The translations under genes and the position numbers were made by a program. From Pseudomonas pergaminensis (lineage in GTDB: Bacteria > Pseudomonadota > Gammaproteobacteria > Pseudomonadales > Pseudomonadaceae): a stretch of DNA of 64,000 nucleotides. The notes beneath the pieces are model-generated. The model did no database searches and had not been told where the DNA came from. It saw only the letters and a program-made list of their open reading frames with translations. The stretch covers positions 6,356,501 through 6,420,500 of the forward strand of contig NZ_CP078013.2 of the NCBI RefSeq assembly GCF_024112395.2, written 5' to 3'. Shown in pieces: positions 17,233 to 26,757 of this stretch (positions within the stretch are counted from its first letter, which is position 1; each line of letters opens with the position of its first letter).

Positions 17233-18627
17233 ATGAGCACCGACAAGACCAACCAGTCCTGGGGCGGCCGCTTCAGTGAACCCGTCGACGCCTTCGTCGC
17301 CCGCTTCACCGCCTCCGTCACCTTCGACCAGCGCCTGTACCGCCACGACATCATGGGCTCCATCGCCCACGCGACGATGCTGGCCAAGGTCGGCGTGCTG
17401 ACCGATGCCGAGCGCGACAGCATCATCGACGGCCTGACCACCATCCGTGGCGAGATCGAAGCCGGCACGTTCGACTGGCGCGTCGACCTGGAAGACGTGC
17501 ACATGAACATCGAAGCCCGCCTCACCGACCGCATCGGTGTGACCGGCAAGAAGCTGCACACCGGCCGTAGCCGCAACGACCAGGTGGCCACCGATATCCG
17601 CTTGTGGCTGCGTGATGAAATCGACCTGATCCTGGCAGAAATCACCCGCCTGCAGAAAGGCCTGCTGGAACAGGCCGAGCGTGAGTCGGACACCATCATG
17701 CCGGGTTTCACTCACCTGCAAACCGCGCAACCGGTGACGTTCGGCCACCACCTGCTGGCCTGGTTCGAAATGCTCAGCCGCGACTACGAGCGCCTGGTGG
17801 ACTGCCGCAAGCGCGCCAACCGCATGCCACTGGGCAGCGCTGCACTGGCCGGCACCACTTACCCGATCGACCGCGAGTACACCGCGCAATTGCTGGGCTT
17901 CGACGCTGTCGGCGGCAACTCGCTGGATGGCGTGTCGGACCGTGATTTCGCCATCGAATTCTGCGCCGCCGCCAGCATCGCGATGATGCACCTGTCGCGC
18001 TTCTCGGAAGAGCTGGTGCTGTGGACCAGCGCGCAATTCCAATTCATCGACCTGCCGGACCGCTTCTGCACCGGCAGCTCGATCATGCCGCAAAAGAAAA
18101 ACCCCGACGTGCCCGAGCTGGTGCGTGGCAAGAGCGGCCGCGTGTTCGGCGCCTTGATGGGCCTGCTGACCTTGATGAAAGGCCAACCCCTGGCCTACAA
18201 CAAGGACAACCAGGAAGACAAGGAACCGCTGTTCGACGCTGCCGACACCCTGCGCGACTCACTGCGCGCGTTTGCCGACATGATCCCGGCGATCAAGCCC
18301 AAGCACGCGATCATGCGTGAAGCGGCGCTGCGCGGGTTCTCTACCGCGACTGATCTGGCGGACTACCTGGTACGCCGTGGCCTGCCGTTCCGCGACTGCC
18401 ACGAAATCGTCGGCCACGCAGTTAAGTACGGCGTGGACACCGGCAAGGACTTGGCGGAAATGAGCCTGGAAGAACTGCGTCAGTTCAGTGACCAGATCGA
18501 GCAGGACGTGTTTGCCGTGCTGACCCTGGAAGGCTCGGTAAATGCCCGTAATCACATCGGCGGTACTGCGCCGGCGCAGGTGAAAGCAGCTGTGTTGCGC
18601 GGCCAGGAATTGCTCGCCAGCCGCTAA
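17233..18627 (+). CDS. argH: Argininosuccinate lyase
   Basis: A 464-residue enzyme of the fumarase/aspartase superfamily. Start at 17233 gives the typical [16 protein letters not shown] beginning. The signature [11 protein letters not shown], which carries the catalytic serine loop, lies near residues 279-289, and the [13 protein letters not shown] block is at ~108-120. It splits argininosuccinate into arginine and fumarate, the last step of arginine synthesis. It is transcribed away from algR as a single gene and is followed by a REP doublet. Confidence 0.97.
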   Translation: MSTDKTNQSWGGRFSEPVDAFVARFTASVTFDQRLYRHDIMGSIAHATMLAKVGVLTDAERDSIIDGLTTIRGEIEAGTFDWRVDLEDVHMNIEARLTDRIGVTGKKLHTGRSRNDQVATDIRLWLRDEIDLILAEITRLQKGLLEQAERESDTIMPGFTHLQTAQPVTFGHHLLAWFEMLSRDYERLVDCRKRANRMPLGSAALAGTTYPIDREYTAQLLGFDAVGGNSLDGVSDRDFAIEFCAAASIAMMHLSRFSEELVLWTSAQFQFIDLPDRFCTGSSIMPQKKNPDVPELVRGKSGRVFGALMGLLTLMKGQPLAYNKDNQEDKEPLFDAADTLRDSLRAFADMIPAIKPKHAIMREAALRGFSTATDLADYLVRRGLPFRDCHEIVGHAVKYGVDTGKDLAEMSLEELRQFSDQIEQDVFAVLTLEGSVNARNHIGGTAPAQVKAAVLRGQELLASR

Positions 18628-18630
18628 AAG

Positions 18631-18700
18631 CATCGCAGGCAAGCCAGCTCCCACAGGAAATCGCATTCCAATGTGGGAGCCGGGCTTGCCCGCGATAGCG
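18631..18700. repeat. REP doublet between argH and a GST gene
   Basis: Inverted copies CATCGCAGGCAAGCCAGCTC and GAGCCGGGCTTGCCCGCGAT lie tail to tail (CCCACAGG...TGTGGGAG in the centre), i.e. the opposite arrangement to the doublet at 4351. They fill the junction between convergent genes. Confidence 0.85.
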
Positions 18701-18720
18701 TCCTGCCAGACGCCAAAAAT

Positions 18721-19380
18721 CTATTTCTTGGCCGCGATCATCGCCATAAACGCCGGCATCGCCGCCTCTCTGTCCGCCGCCACTTTCTGAGCGTTGGGCA
18801 TGGCGTGCAACCTTTCCAGCAACGCCTTGGCTGCCGGCATTTCAGCCAGCAGATCCAGGCCAAACAGCTTCTCGCCCACCGCGCAGGCGAGGTTCACGCT
18901 GTACATGAAATACAGGTCGGCAATGGTGAAACTCTCCCCCGCCACATAGGGTGCGAACTTGCCGTGCCTGCCCAAAGACCCGAAACCCAACAGCAACTCG
19001 GCCTTGGACTTCTCCTTGATCGCCTCCGCCACCGGCATTCCAAAAAACGCCTCGGCGAAACATGCACGGGCAGGCAGTTCGATATACAGCTCAATCTCGC
19101 GACATAACGCCAGCACCTGAGCACGCTGAAACGGCTCGGCCGGAAGCAGCGCAGGGCCCTCATGGGTGTGCTCGATGTATTCGAGGATCACGCTGGTCTC
19201 GTTGATATACCCCTGCTTCACGCCCAGCACCGGCACCTTGCCGCGCGGACTGACGGCCAAGGCCTCCGGGGTTTGCCCGGCATAAAAGGGCACCTCTTCG
19301 AATGGCAACCCTTTCTCCAGCAGCGCCAGCTTGACCATGTTGTAGTAGTTACTGACCGAGAATCCGTAGAGCTTGAGCAT
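18721..19380 (-). CDS. Glutathione S-transferase family protein
   Basis: A 219-residue cytosolic protein starting at 19380. The thioredoxin-like N-terminal domain (1-78) begins LKLYGFSVSNYYNMVKLALLEKG and carries the cis-Pro segment KVPVL (49-53) and ETSVILEYIE, the glutathione gamma-glutamyl contact. The helical C-terminal domain has FTIADLYFMY near 150-160, with the usual N-capping box Asp. Which substrate it conjugates, or whether it is a peroxidase or dehalogenase-like member, cannot be told. It is a single gene with a REP doublet at its 3' end. Confidence 0.88.
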   Translation of the reverse strand: MLKLYGFSVSNYYNMVKLALLEKGLPFEEVPFYAGQTPEALAVSPRGKVPVLGVKQGYINETSVILEYIEHTHEGPALLPAEPFQRAQVLALCREIELYIELPARACFAEAFFGMPVAEAIKEKSKAELLLGFGSLGRHGKFAPYVAGESFTIADLYFMYSVNLACAVGEKLFGLDLLAEMPAAKALLERLHAMPNAQKVAADREAAMPAFMAMIAAKK

Positions 19381-19505
19381 GTCTGTGCCTCCAGGCCGGG
19401 AATGGGGTTGGCTGCAACCGTTATAGATCCCGACGCCTGCCCTGACCAGCAGCATCACCTGCCTGAATGGGGGTAGACTGGCGCCCTTTCCTTGAGGAGC
19501 CTGCC

Positions 19506-19790
19506 ATGAGCGAGCCGACCGATATCGACAACGACGAAGAAGAATTCGCCGAAACCACCCTGATCGAGGCGATCGAGAACCAGATCGAAAGCGAAAACCC
19601 ACCGGCTGCTAAGGCCACTTTCAACAAGCTGACCCTGGTCGGTTACGAGCGTGAAGAGATCCTCCAACTGATGGCCCACGTGCTGGCTGTCGAGATCGAT
19701 GCATTGCTGGAAGAAGACCGCGCTTTCAATACCGAATGGTATGAAACTGCACTGCGTGCCCTGCCGGAATTGCCTCCGGAAAAGCAGTAA
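19506..19790 (+). CDS. Conserved small acidic protein of unknown function
   Basis: A 94-residue very acidic protein (calculated by eye to carry many more Asp/Glu than Lys/Arg, especially in the first 30 residues). It is predicted to be almost entirely helical and has no cysteine, signal peptide or membrane segment. The start at 19506 follows a strong TTGAGGAG site. I recall homologues only from Pseudomonas and relatives, in this same position before the TIGR02647 gene. Function is unknown; small size, charge and helical content would suit a protein-binding regulator, but that is a guess. Confidence 0.75.
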   Translation: MSEPTDIDNDEEEFAETTLIEAIENQIESENPPAAKATFNKLTLVGYEREEILQLMAHVLAVEIDALLEEDRAFNTEWYETALRALPELPPEKQ

Positions 19791-19886
19791 TCCCAGGGTG
19801 CAGCAACACGCTGGACAGTTCGGCAAAGTGCGTTCACCTTATGGCCTGCTAGCCTCTAATAAATTCTTAGAAAGTCTGGAGTCCTT

Positions 19887-20141
19887 ATGTCGTATACCCC
19901 TGAGTTGGTTGCCGAACTGGAAATCCTTGTACTCTTCCCATTGGACAGCACTAAAGAAGGCCTGAAAGTCCATCAGACCGCCGCTCCTACTGCCATCGCT
20001 GCTGCTAAACGCCTCCACGCGAAAGGACTTATCGACCAACCGGACGGGGGCTACCTGACCAGCCTTGGCCGGGACGCCGCAGAGCAGGCCCAGACCCTGC
20101 TGACTATCTTGACCACTGCCACGACCAAAGAAGCCGCCTGA
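19887..20141 (+). CDS. TIGR02647 family small protein
   Basis: An 84-residue protein with a winged-helix-like pattern: TPELVAELEILVLFPLDSTKEGLKVH, then AAPTAIAAAKRLHAKGLI as the likely recognition region and GGYLTSLGRDAAE as the wing. It belongs to the TIGR02647 family, found in gammaproteobacteria near cyaA and sometimes annotated as DNA-binding. It has a GGAGT site upstream and lies 167 bp before cyaA on the same strand, so it may share regulation with it. No direct evidence of DNA binding is visible beyond the helix-turn-helix shape. Confidence 0.78.
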   Translation: MSYTPELVAELEILVLFPLDSTKEGLKVHQTAAPTAIAAAKRLHAKGLIDQPDGGYLTSLGRDAAEQAQTLLTILTTATTKEAA

Positions 20142-20308
20142 TATCGGATACGCCCATGGAGTCCGCCTCTTGCGGATTCCGAGGGCGTTGCTGTGGAAGT
20201 GCGAAAATTCTGACGTCAAAATCCATTTCCCTCTAAACCTCCTACGCTACTGGCTGTAAACTCCTACACGGCCGCCCACGTCGGGCCCTGCGAGCCACCG
20301 AGTTCGAC

Positions 20309-23149
20309 ATGACCCGCACCCATGAAATCCGCCCCGACCTGGACGAAGGCATCGACCGCAAGGTGCTGGCCCAATTGCGCGCGCGTTTCATGGCCCTCAA
20401 TGACGGCCGCATGGCCCGTGCCGTCGAGGGGCTGACGCCGCGCCAGCAAAGCGTGCTGAACCTGTTGCCGCTGTTCTTCCACGTCAACCACCCGCTGCTG
20501 CCCGGCTATGTGTCGGGCAGTACGCCAGCCGGCTTGTCGAATTTCGAACCCGATGCCCAGGCCCTGGCAGAAGCCCAGCGCCTGACCCGCTCTTTCTCCT
20601 ACAAGCCGCGCCACGGCAACCCGCCGCGGCCTATCCACGGCCTGTACCTGATGGGCAGCCTCGGCACCCTGGCCCAGGCCGACCAGAGCGATATGGACGT
20701 GTGGGTCTGCCACGCCGCCGACCTGAGTGAGAGCGAACTGGCCGAACTGCGCAAAAAATGCCAGTTACTGGAAGCCTGGGCCCTGACCATGGGCGCCGAG
20801 GCGCACTTCTTCCTGATCGAACCGACACGCTTTGTGCTCGGTGAGCGCGACACGCAACTGAGTTCCGATGATTGCGGCACGACCCAGCATTACCTGCTGC
20901 TCGATGAGTTCTACCGCACCGCCATCTGGCTGGCCGGGCGCACGCCGATCTGGTGGCTGGTGCCGGTGTATGAAGAGACGCGCTATGCCGAGTTCACCCA
21001 CACGCTGATTTCCAAGCGTTTTATCCGCGCCGATGAAACCCTGGACCTCGGCCACCTGGCGCGCATCCCGCCGGGCGAATTCATCGGCGCCGGGCTGTGG
21101 CAGCTATTCAAGGGCATCGAGTCGCCCTACAAATCCGTGCTCAAGCTGCTGCTGACCGAGGTCTACGCCAGCGAACACCCGAAGGTGCACTGCCTGAGCC
21201 TACGCTTCAAGCGTGCGGTATTCGCCAACCAAATGGACTTGGACGAACTCGACCCCTACATCGTGGTGTACCGCCGCATCGAGGAATACCTCAAGGCCCG
21301 CAACGAGCCCGAGCGCCTGGAGTTGGTGCGGCGCGCGCTGTACCTGAAGGTCAATCGCAAACTCAGCGCCGGGCAGCGCACCACCAGCTGGCAACGGCTG
21401 CTGCTGGAGCGCCTGGCCCATGAATGGGGCTGGGACCAGCGCCAATTGGCGCTGCTGGACAGCCGCAGCCAATGGAAGGTGCGCCAGGTAGCCTCCGAGC
21501 GCCGCGCGCTGGTCAGCGAGCTCAATTACAGTTATCGCTTCCTGACCCAGTTCGCCCGCACCGAACAGACCGTCAGCCTGATCAACAAGCGCGACCTCAA
21601 TGTGCTGGGACGACGCCTATACGCCGCGTTCGAGCGCAAGGCCGGCAAAGTCGAGTTCATCAACCCCGGCATCGCCCCGGACCTGGCCGAAGACACCCTG
21701 ACATTGGTGCAATCGCCCAACCGCAAGGAGCCCGGCCAGCACCACTGGGGCCTGTACAACGGCAACCTTACGGCCCTGGAATGGGAGCACTTCGCGCCGA
21801 TCAAGCGCAGCCGCGACCTGCTCGAGATGCTCACCTGGTGCCACCGCAACGGCGTGATCGACAGCAGCACGCGCCTGGCCTTGCACCCCGGCACCAGCGA
21901 CATGACCGAATTCGAGCTGTTCAACCTGCTGGGCAGCCTGCAACAGACCATCGCCCTGCCCCTGGCCAGCGTGGATGAAGAGCGCCTGCTGCGCTCAGCC
22001 GTGCCGGAGGAAGTGTTGTTGCTGATCAACGTCGGCGTCGACCCGCTCAAGCATCACCGCGACCTGAATATCCTGATGACCACCGAGCGCACCGACTCCC
22101 TGAGTTACGCCGGGGTGCGCGACAACCTGGTGCTGACCCTGGACCAGGTCACGCTCAATAGCTGGAACGAGGTGATGGTCAGCCGCTACGACGGCCCCCA
22201 CGCGTTGCTCGACTGCCTGCGCGACTACCTCAACCAGTTACCACCCGACCATCTGCCCCGCCTGCGAGTGCGCTGCTTCTGTCACAACCGTGCGCAGTTC
22301 ATTGCCCAGCGTGTGGAAGAAATCTTCGACACCGCTCAGAACCTGCTGTTGGGCCAAGGCAATCACCGCTATCTGCTCCAGGTGCAGCAGCATTACCACG
22401 TGATGGAACTGATGCCGGGCCAGGCCACCCATGTATCCCTGCCGACCCAGGATGCGCTGATCGCCTACCTCAGCGAGGAGCTGGCCAGCTACAGCCCACT
22501 GCACCTGGACGCCATGGCCTTGGAAGACCACGACCTGGCCCTGCTGCTGCCCATGGGCATGGCCGATTGCGTACAGGTGTTCTACCGGGTCAACGAAGGT
22601 TTTGCCGAGCTGTATGTGCTGGATGAATTCAATGCGCTCTGGCAACAGCGCCTGCCGTTTCATGATGAACAGAGCCTGTTGGCGCCCCTGCAGCGCTTCT
22701 TGCAGTCGATCATTTACCGCCGGGACGCGTTGTCCCCGCTGGACCCGCAACAGCCGCTGGGTGCAGTGCACGTCTTGTATTACCAGCTATTGCCGTCGGG
22801 CAGTGGACGCGCACGCGGCATCGAACCTCGGCCAGCGCCAACGAACCCGGCGAACAAGCCGTTTTACGATGTGCAGGCGATTATCGGCAAGGCAGCGCCA
22901 GGCCAAGTGGGAATTACCCTGTATTGCAATCAGCGAGAGTTTTCCGAACTGGAATTTGGCGACCAGCTGTTTGCAGTGGTCGCCCTGGAGATCGTCGGGC
23001 AACGCCGGGAAGCCGAACGTTACCGCTGCTACATCACGGACCTGGACCTGTCCGGCCTGCTCGGCGATGTGCAAAGCCCAAGCAACCTGTACCTGCGTTA
23101 CAAGGCCGAACTTGAGCTGTCGCTCAACGAGGCGCTGAGCCAGATTTAA
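20309..23149 (+). CDS. cyaA: Class I adenylate cyclase
   Basis: A 946-residue protein that covers the full class I (enterobacterial-type) cyclase. The catalytic N-terminal half has the nucleotidyl-transferase-like GSLGTLAQADQSDMDVWV at ~117-134, with the paired acidic residues that bind metal. The C-terminal half (~540-946) is the regulatory region. It makes cAMP from ATP for the CRP/Vfr regulator. No Shine-Dalgarno is evident at the ATG, which may mean weak translation. Its last codons overlap those of rnk on the opposite strand by 4 bp. Confidence 0.95.
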   Translation: MTRTHEIRPDLDEGIDRKVLAQLRARFMALNDGRMARAVEGLTPRQQSVLNLLPLFFHVNHPLLPGYVSGSTPAGLSNFEPDAQALAEAQRLTRSFSYKPRHGNPPRPIHGLYLMGSLGTLAQADQSDMDVWVCHAADLSESELAELRKKCQLLEAWALTMGAEAHFFLIEPTRFVLGERDTQLSSDDCGTTQHYLLLDEFYRTAIWLAGRTPIWWLVPVYEETRYAEFTHTLISKRFIRADETLDLGHLARIPPGEFIGAGLWQLFKGIESPYKSVLKLLLTEVYASEHPKVHCLSLRFKRAVFANQMDLDELDPYIVVYRRIEEYLKARNEPERLELVRRALYLKVNRKLSAGQRTTSWQRLLLERLAHEWGWDQRQLALLDSRSQWKVRQVASERRALVSELNYSYRFLTQFARTEQTVSLINKRDLNVLGRRLYAAFERKAGKVEFINPGIAPDLAEDTLTLVQSPNRKEPGQHHWGLYNGNLTALEWEHFAPIKRSRDLLEMLTWCHRNGVIDSSTRLALHPGTSDMTEFELFNLLGSLQQTIALPLASVDEERLLRSAVPEEVLLLINVGVDPLKHHRDLNILMTTERTDSLSYAGVRDNLVLTLDQVTLNSWNEVMVSRYDGPHALLDCLRDYLNQLPPDHLPRLRVRCFCHNRAQFIAQRVEEIFDTAQNLLLGQGNHRYLLQVQQHYHVMELMPGQATHVSLPTQDALIAYLSEELASYSPLHLDAMALEDHDLALLLPMGMADCVQVFYRVNEGFAELYVLDEFNALWQQRLPFHDEQSLLAPLQRFLQSIIYRRDALSPLDPQQPLGAVHVLYYQLLPSGSGRARGIEPRPAPTNPANKPFYDVQAIIGKAAPGQVGITLYCNQREFSELEFGDQLFAVVALEIVGQRREAERYRCYITDLDLSGLLGDVQSPSNLYLRYKAELELSLNEALSQI

Positions 23150-23559
23150 AGGGGAAAGGCTCCACCGTCTTTGGGTTGGCCTTCAACGCTGAGCAGCTCC
23201 AGCTTGAGCGTCTTGCCGCCCGGTGCTGGCCAGTCGATGTGCTGACCCACCTGCAGGCCGAGCAAGGCGCTGCCCACGGGCGCCAGGATCGAGATCTTGC
23301 CTTCGTCGGCGTTCGCGTCTTTCGGGTAGACCAGAGTCAGGTGGTAGTCCTTGCCGCTGCCTTGCTCACGGCAATGCACGCTGGAGTTCATGGTCACGAC
23401 ACCCGCAGGCACTTCATCGTGACCAACCACGTCTTCGGCGCGGTCGAGTTCGGCTTGCAACGCTTCGACGCCGGGAGATTCGTCGCCCAAGCGGTCGATC
23501 AGTTGCTCCAGACGCTGCACGTCAAGACGGGTGAGGATGATGGACGGTGCGGTGGTCAT
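23146..23559 (-). CDS. rnk: Rnk, nucleoside diphosphate kinase regulator
   Basis: A 137-residue protein with a short N-terminal coiled coil (LDVQRLEQLIDRLGD...LQAELDRA, 12-42) and a C-terminal GreA/GreB-type FKBP-like domain (VTMNSSVHC, then ILAPVGSALLGLQVGQHIDWPAPGG). Rnk binds RNA polymerase near the secondary channel. It was first found as a regulator of nucleoside diphosphate kinase and alginate levels in P. aeruginosa. The gene is single and preceded by the terminator of the cyaY unit. Confidence 0.93.
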   Translation of the reverse strand: MTTAPSIILTRLDVQRLEQLIDRLGDESPGVEALQAELDRAEDVVGHDEVPAGVVTMNSSVHCREQGSGKDYHLTLVYPKDANADEGKISILAPVGSALLGLQVGQHIDWPAPGGKTLKLELLSVEGQPKDGGAFPL

Positions 23560-23580
23560 GATTCAGGCAGACTCCTTTTT

Positions 23581-23622
23581 TCTGCACAAAAAAGCAAAAC
23601 CCCGCCAGGAAAAGGCGGGGTT
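23581..23622 (-). terminator. Terminator of the cyaY-DUF1289 unit
   Basis: A 9-bp perfect stem AACCCCGCC/GGCGGGGTT with a 7-nt loop is followed, on the minus strand, by a T-rich run. It sits between the DUF1289 stop and the rnk start. Confidence 0.85.
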
Positions 23623-23690
23623 CTCACGGGCCTCGATGAGTTGAGGCGTACCCGGACACTACCACAGCGTCACAAATAAACAAGACGGCC

Positions 23691-23909
23691 TCAGGCGTGG
23701 GCCCGGCGCTGCTCGGCCTCGGCGCAGATCACGCGGCGCCGGGCATCGTCGGCAGAGCGCCATTCACGGATATCTTCCACGTGACGGAAGCAGCCGAGGC
23801 AGACTTTCTGCTCGTCCAGGCGACACAAACTGATACAAGGTGAGGGCACCGCGGGGCTGACATTACTGAACAGCGGCTTCGGCGGGCGAACGGGTGCAGG
23901 CTGGGTCAC
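23691..23909 (-). CDS. DUF1289 family cysteine-motif protein
   Basis: A 72-residue protein with the DUF1289 signature PSPCISLCRLDEQKVCLGCFR (about residues 22-42): four cysteines spaced to bind zinc or an iron-sulfur cluster, followed by the REW motif. The rest is basic. The family is common and its role is unknown. It starts 2 bp after the cyaY stop, so co-expression with frataxin is likely, which fits loosely with a metal-binding role. Confidence 0.85.
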   Translation of the reverse strand: MTQPAPVRPPKPLFSNVSPAVPSPCISLCRLDEQKVCLGCFRHVEDIREWRSADDARRRVICAEAEQRRAHA

Positions 23910-23911
23910 GG

Positions 23912-24244
23912 TCAGATCTCGTCGAAATCCAGGTCGGCGCCGGTGTACTCGCTGACCAGGCGCGCGAGCATTTCACTCAGCAGCTCTTCACTCTTGTCGC
24001 ACTGCCATTTGCCGCTTTCTTCGTCGTAGTCGAAGTGCACGCCACCGGAGCGCGCCGCCAGCCACAGTTGGCGCAGCGGTTCCTGGCGACTGAAGATCAG
24101 TTGCTGGCCGCTGTCGAACTTGACGGTCAGCACGCCGGCCGAGTTTTCCAGGTCCACGTCCAGGCCGCTGTCGTCGAAAATATCCTCCAGCGCCTGCTGG
24201 GTCGAATCCACCAGGTCGTGAAAACGGGCTTCGGTCAAACTCAT
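23912..24244 (-). CDS. cyaY: Frataxin homologue CyaY
   Basis: A 110-residue acidic protein with the frataxin fold. The N-terminal helix (ARFHDLVDSTQQALEDIFDD, 6-25) carries the acidic iron-binding ridge, and VLTVKFDSGQQLIFSRQEPLRQLWLAARSGG is the conserved beta-sheet with its LWLA motif. CyaY binds iron and controls the rate of iron-sulfur cluster assembly by IscS/IscU. It is first in a two-gene unit with a DUF1289 protein and is divergent from lptM-lysA. Confidence 0.93.
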   Translation of the reverse strand: MSLTEARFHDLVDSTQQALEDIFDDSGLDVDLENSAGVLTVKFDSGQQLIFSRQEPLRQLWLAARSGGVHFDYDEESGKWQCDKSEELLSEMLARLVSEYTGADLDFDEI

Positions 24245-24482
24245 TGTGGCAACCTCAAAAGTGTCTGGTTTTGCTCAAGCGCCGCACGATACGGGCGCGC
24301 CCCGCCGATTGCAAAGGATACCGATTTCAATACGATTGACGGTGTGAAATATCCTCAACCAGCGTAGTCCGCATCCTAACCGTCTCGGCAAACCCCCGCC
24401 GGACGGGTATTCCAGCGCATAGGCAAGCTGGCGGGTGGTCGGTATACTCGGGCGCAATTAATGCATATTCAAGGATTTCGCC

Positions 24483-24653
24483 ATGAAGCGCCTGATCTCT
24501 TCCCTTGCTGCGCTCGTCGCGGTCGCTTGCCTCGTTAGTGCCTGTGGTCAGAAAGGCCCGCTGTACCTGCCCGATGACAGCAAAGACCCGAATGAACAGG
24601 CGCAGTCGTCGCAAAAACCATCCAAAGCGCATAAGCACGACACCTACGAATAA
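24483..24653 (+). CDS. lptM: LptM (YifL) small lipoprotein
   Basis: A 56-residue lipoprotein too short for most gene finders. The signal peptide ends in the lipobox LVSAC with lipidated Cys21, followed at once by [11 protein letters not shown], the hallmark of LptM/YifL. The rest is a polar, Lys/Ser-rich tail. LptM helps LptD form its native disulfides in the outer-membrane LPS translocon. It starts after AAGGATTTCGCC and is followed 9 bp later by lysA, an order conserved in gammaproteobacteria. Confidence 0.92.
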   Translation: MKRLISSLAALVAVACLVSACGQKGPLYLPDDSKDPNEQAQSSQKPSKAHKHDTYE

Positions 24654-24662
24654 GGGTACTCC

Positions 24663-25910
24663 ATGGACGCTTTTAACTACCGGGACGGCGAGCTGTTCGC
24701 GGAAGGCGTGGCGTTGTCCGCGATTGCCGAGCGCTTTGGCACGCCGACCTATGTGTATTCCCGTGCGCATATCGAAGCCCAGTACCGCTCGTTCACCGAC
24801 GCGCTCGACGGCGTACCGCACCTGGTGTGCTACGCGGTCAAGGCCAACTCCAACCTGGGCGTCCTGAATGTCCTGGCACGCCTCGGCGCTGGTTTCGACA
24901 TCGTTTCCCGTGGCGAGCTGGAGCGTGTACTGGCTGCCGGCGGCAAGGCTGAAAAGATCGTCTTCTCCGGCGTCGGCAAGACCCGCGAAGACATGCGCCG
25001 CGCCCTGGAAGTCGGCGTGCATTGCTTCAACATCGAATCCACCGACGAACTCGAGCGCCTGCAAGTCGTGGCCGCCGAGATGGGCGTTCGCGCGCCTATC
25101 TCCCTGCGCGTCAACCCGGACGTCGACGCCGGCACCCACCCGTACATTTCCACCGGTCTCAAAGAGAACAAGTTCGGCATCGCCATCGCCGACGCCGAAG
25201 ACGTGTACATCCGCGCTGCCCAACTGCCAAACCTGGAAGTGCTGGGCGTCGACTGCCACATCGGCTCGCAACTGACCAGCCTGCCTCCGTTCCTGGACGC
25301 GCTCGACCGCCTGTTGGCACTGATCGATCGTCTCGGCGAATGCGGCATTTACCTGCACCACATCGACCTGGGTGGTGGCGTGGGCGTGCGCTATCGCGAC
25401 GAAGAGCCGCCGCTGATTGCCGACTATATCCAAGCCGTGCGCGAGCGCATCGAAGGCCGTGACCTGACGCTGATGTTCGAGCCGGGCCGCTATATCGTCG
25501 CCAACGCGGGCGTGCTGCTGACCCAGGTCGAGTACCTCAAGCACACCGAGCACAAGGACTTCGCCATCGTCGACGCGGCGATGAACGACCTGATCCGCCC
25601 GGCGCTGTACCAGGCCTGGATGAATGTCACCGCCGTGACGCCTCGCGACAGCGAAGCCCGCGCCTACGACATCGTCGGCCCGATCTGCGAGACCGGCGAC
25701 TTCCTGGCCAAGGATCGTCAGTTGGCCCTGGAAGAAGGCGATCTGCTGGCTGTGCATTCGGCCGGTGCCTACGGGTTTGTCATGAGTTCCAACTACAACA
25801 CCCGCGGACGTACCGCCGAGGTGCTGGTGGACGGTGATCAAGCGTTTGAAGTGCGTCGCCGCGAGACGGTAGCCGAGTTGTATGCTGGCGAAAGCCTGCT
25901 GCCGGAGTAA
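24663..25910 (+). CDS. lysA: Diaminopimelate decarboxylase
   Basis: A 415-residue PLP enzyme of the alanine-racemase fold type III. The PLP lysine is Lys60 in CYAVKANSN. The HIGSQLT block near residue 200, the GGGVGVRY glycine loop (~238) that holds the phosphate, and the GPICETGDFLAKDR segment with the catalytic Cys near 340 are all present. It converts meso-diaminopimelate to lysine. dapF follows after 3 bp, giving consecutive steps of the pathway in one operon. Confidence 0.97.
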   Translation: MDAFNYRDGELFAEGVALSAIAERFGTPTYVYSRAHIEAQYRSFTDALDGVPHLVCYAVKANSNLGVLNVLARLGAGFDIVSRGELERVLAAGGKAEKIVFSGVGKTREDMRRALEVGVHCFNIESTDELERLQVVAAEMGVRAPISLRVNPDVDAGTHPYISTGLKENKFGIAIADAEDVYIRAAQLPNLEVLGVDCHIGSQLTSLPPFLDALDRLLALIDRLGECGIYLHHIDLGGGVGVRYRDEEPPLIADYIQAVRERIEGRDLTLMFEPGRYIVANAGVLLTQVEYLKHTEHKDFAIVDAAMNDLIRPALYQAWMNVTAVTPRDSEARAYDIVGPICETGDFLAKDRQLALEEGDLLAVHSAGAYGFVMSSNYNTRGRTAEVLVDGDQAFEVRRRETVAELYAGESLLPE

Positions 25911-25913
25911 GCC

Positions 25914-26744
25914 ATGCTGCTGCGTTTTACCAAGATGCACGGGCTGGGCAATGATTTCATGGTCCTCGACCTGGTCAGCCAGCACGCGCATATCCTGCCC
26001 AAACACGCCAAACAGTGGGGCGATCGCCACACCGGCATTGGTTTCGACCAGTTGCTGATCGTCGAGGCGCCGAGCAACCCCGAGGTGGATTTCCGTTATC
26101 GGATCTTCAACTCCGACGGTTCCGAAGTGGAACAGTGCGGCAACGGTGCGCGCTGCTTCGCACGCTTTGTGCTGGACAAGCGCCTGACCGCCAAGCGGCA
26201 GATCCGTGTCGAGACCAAGAGCGGCGTGATCGACCTGGACATCCGCAGCGACGGCCAGATCAGCGTCAACATGGGCGCGCCACGCCTGGTGCCGGCGGAT
26301 ATTCCATTCCAGGCCACCGAGCAGGCCGTCAGCTATGCGTTGGACGTTGACGGCAAGACCGTCGACATTGCTGCCGTGTCCATGGGCAACCCCCACGCGG
26401 TGCTGCGGGTCAACGACATCAACAACGCGCCCGTGCATGAATTGGGGCCGAAGATCGAACACCACCCGCGCTTTCCGGCTCGGGTCAACGTGGGCTTCCT
26501 GCAGGTGATCGACCGTTCCCGCGCGCAATTGCGTGTGTGGGAACGCGGCGCCGGCGAAACCCAGGCCTGCGGTACCGGTGCATGCGCCGCTGCCGTGGCC
26601 GCGATCAGCCAGGGGTGGATGGATTCGCCGCTGCTGATCGACCTGCCCGGTGGACGCTTGTCCATCGAGTGGGCAGGCCCTGGCCACCCGGTGATGATGA
26701 CCGGGCCGGCCTCGCGCGTATACGAAGGACAGGTCCGTCTATGA
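25914..26744 (+). CDS. dapF: Diaminopimelate epimerase
   Basis: A 276-residue enzyme with both catalytic cysteines: Cys75 in [10 protein letters not shown] and Cys219 in [10 protein letters not shown], which act as the acid/base pair. The N-terminal [11 protein letters not shown] is the family start. It converts LL- to meso-diaminopimelate, used both for lysine and for peptidoglycan. It is placed between lysA and the DUF484 gene in the conserved lptM-lysA-dapF-DUF484-xerC-yigB operon. Confidence 0.97.
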   Translation: MLLRFTKMHGLGNDFMVLDLVSQHAHILPKHAKQWGDRHTGIGFDQLLIVEAPSNPEVDFRYRIFNSDGSEVEQCGNGARCFARFVLDKRLTAKRQIRVETKSGVIDLDIRSDGQISVNMGAPRLVPADIPFQATEQAVSYALDVDGKTVDIAAVSMGNPHAVLRVNDINNAPVHELGPKIEHHPRFPARVNVGFLQVIDRSRAQLRVWERGAGETQACGTGACAAAVAAISQGWMDSPLLIDLPGGRLSIEWAGPGHPVMMTGPASRVYEGQVRL

Positions 26745-26757
26745 GTGAGTCAAGCCA

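Noticed and set aside
24327..26687. 786-codon minus-strand frame across lysA and dapF
   Set aside because: It lies wholly antisense to two enzymes with intact active sites and is an effect of high GC at third positions.
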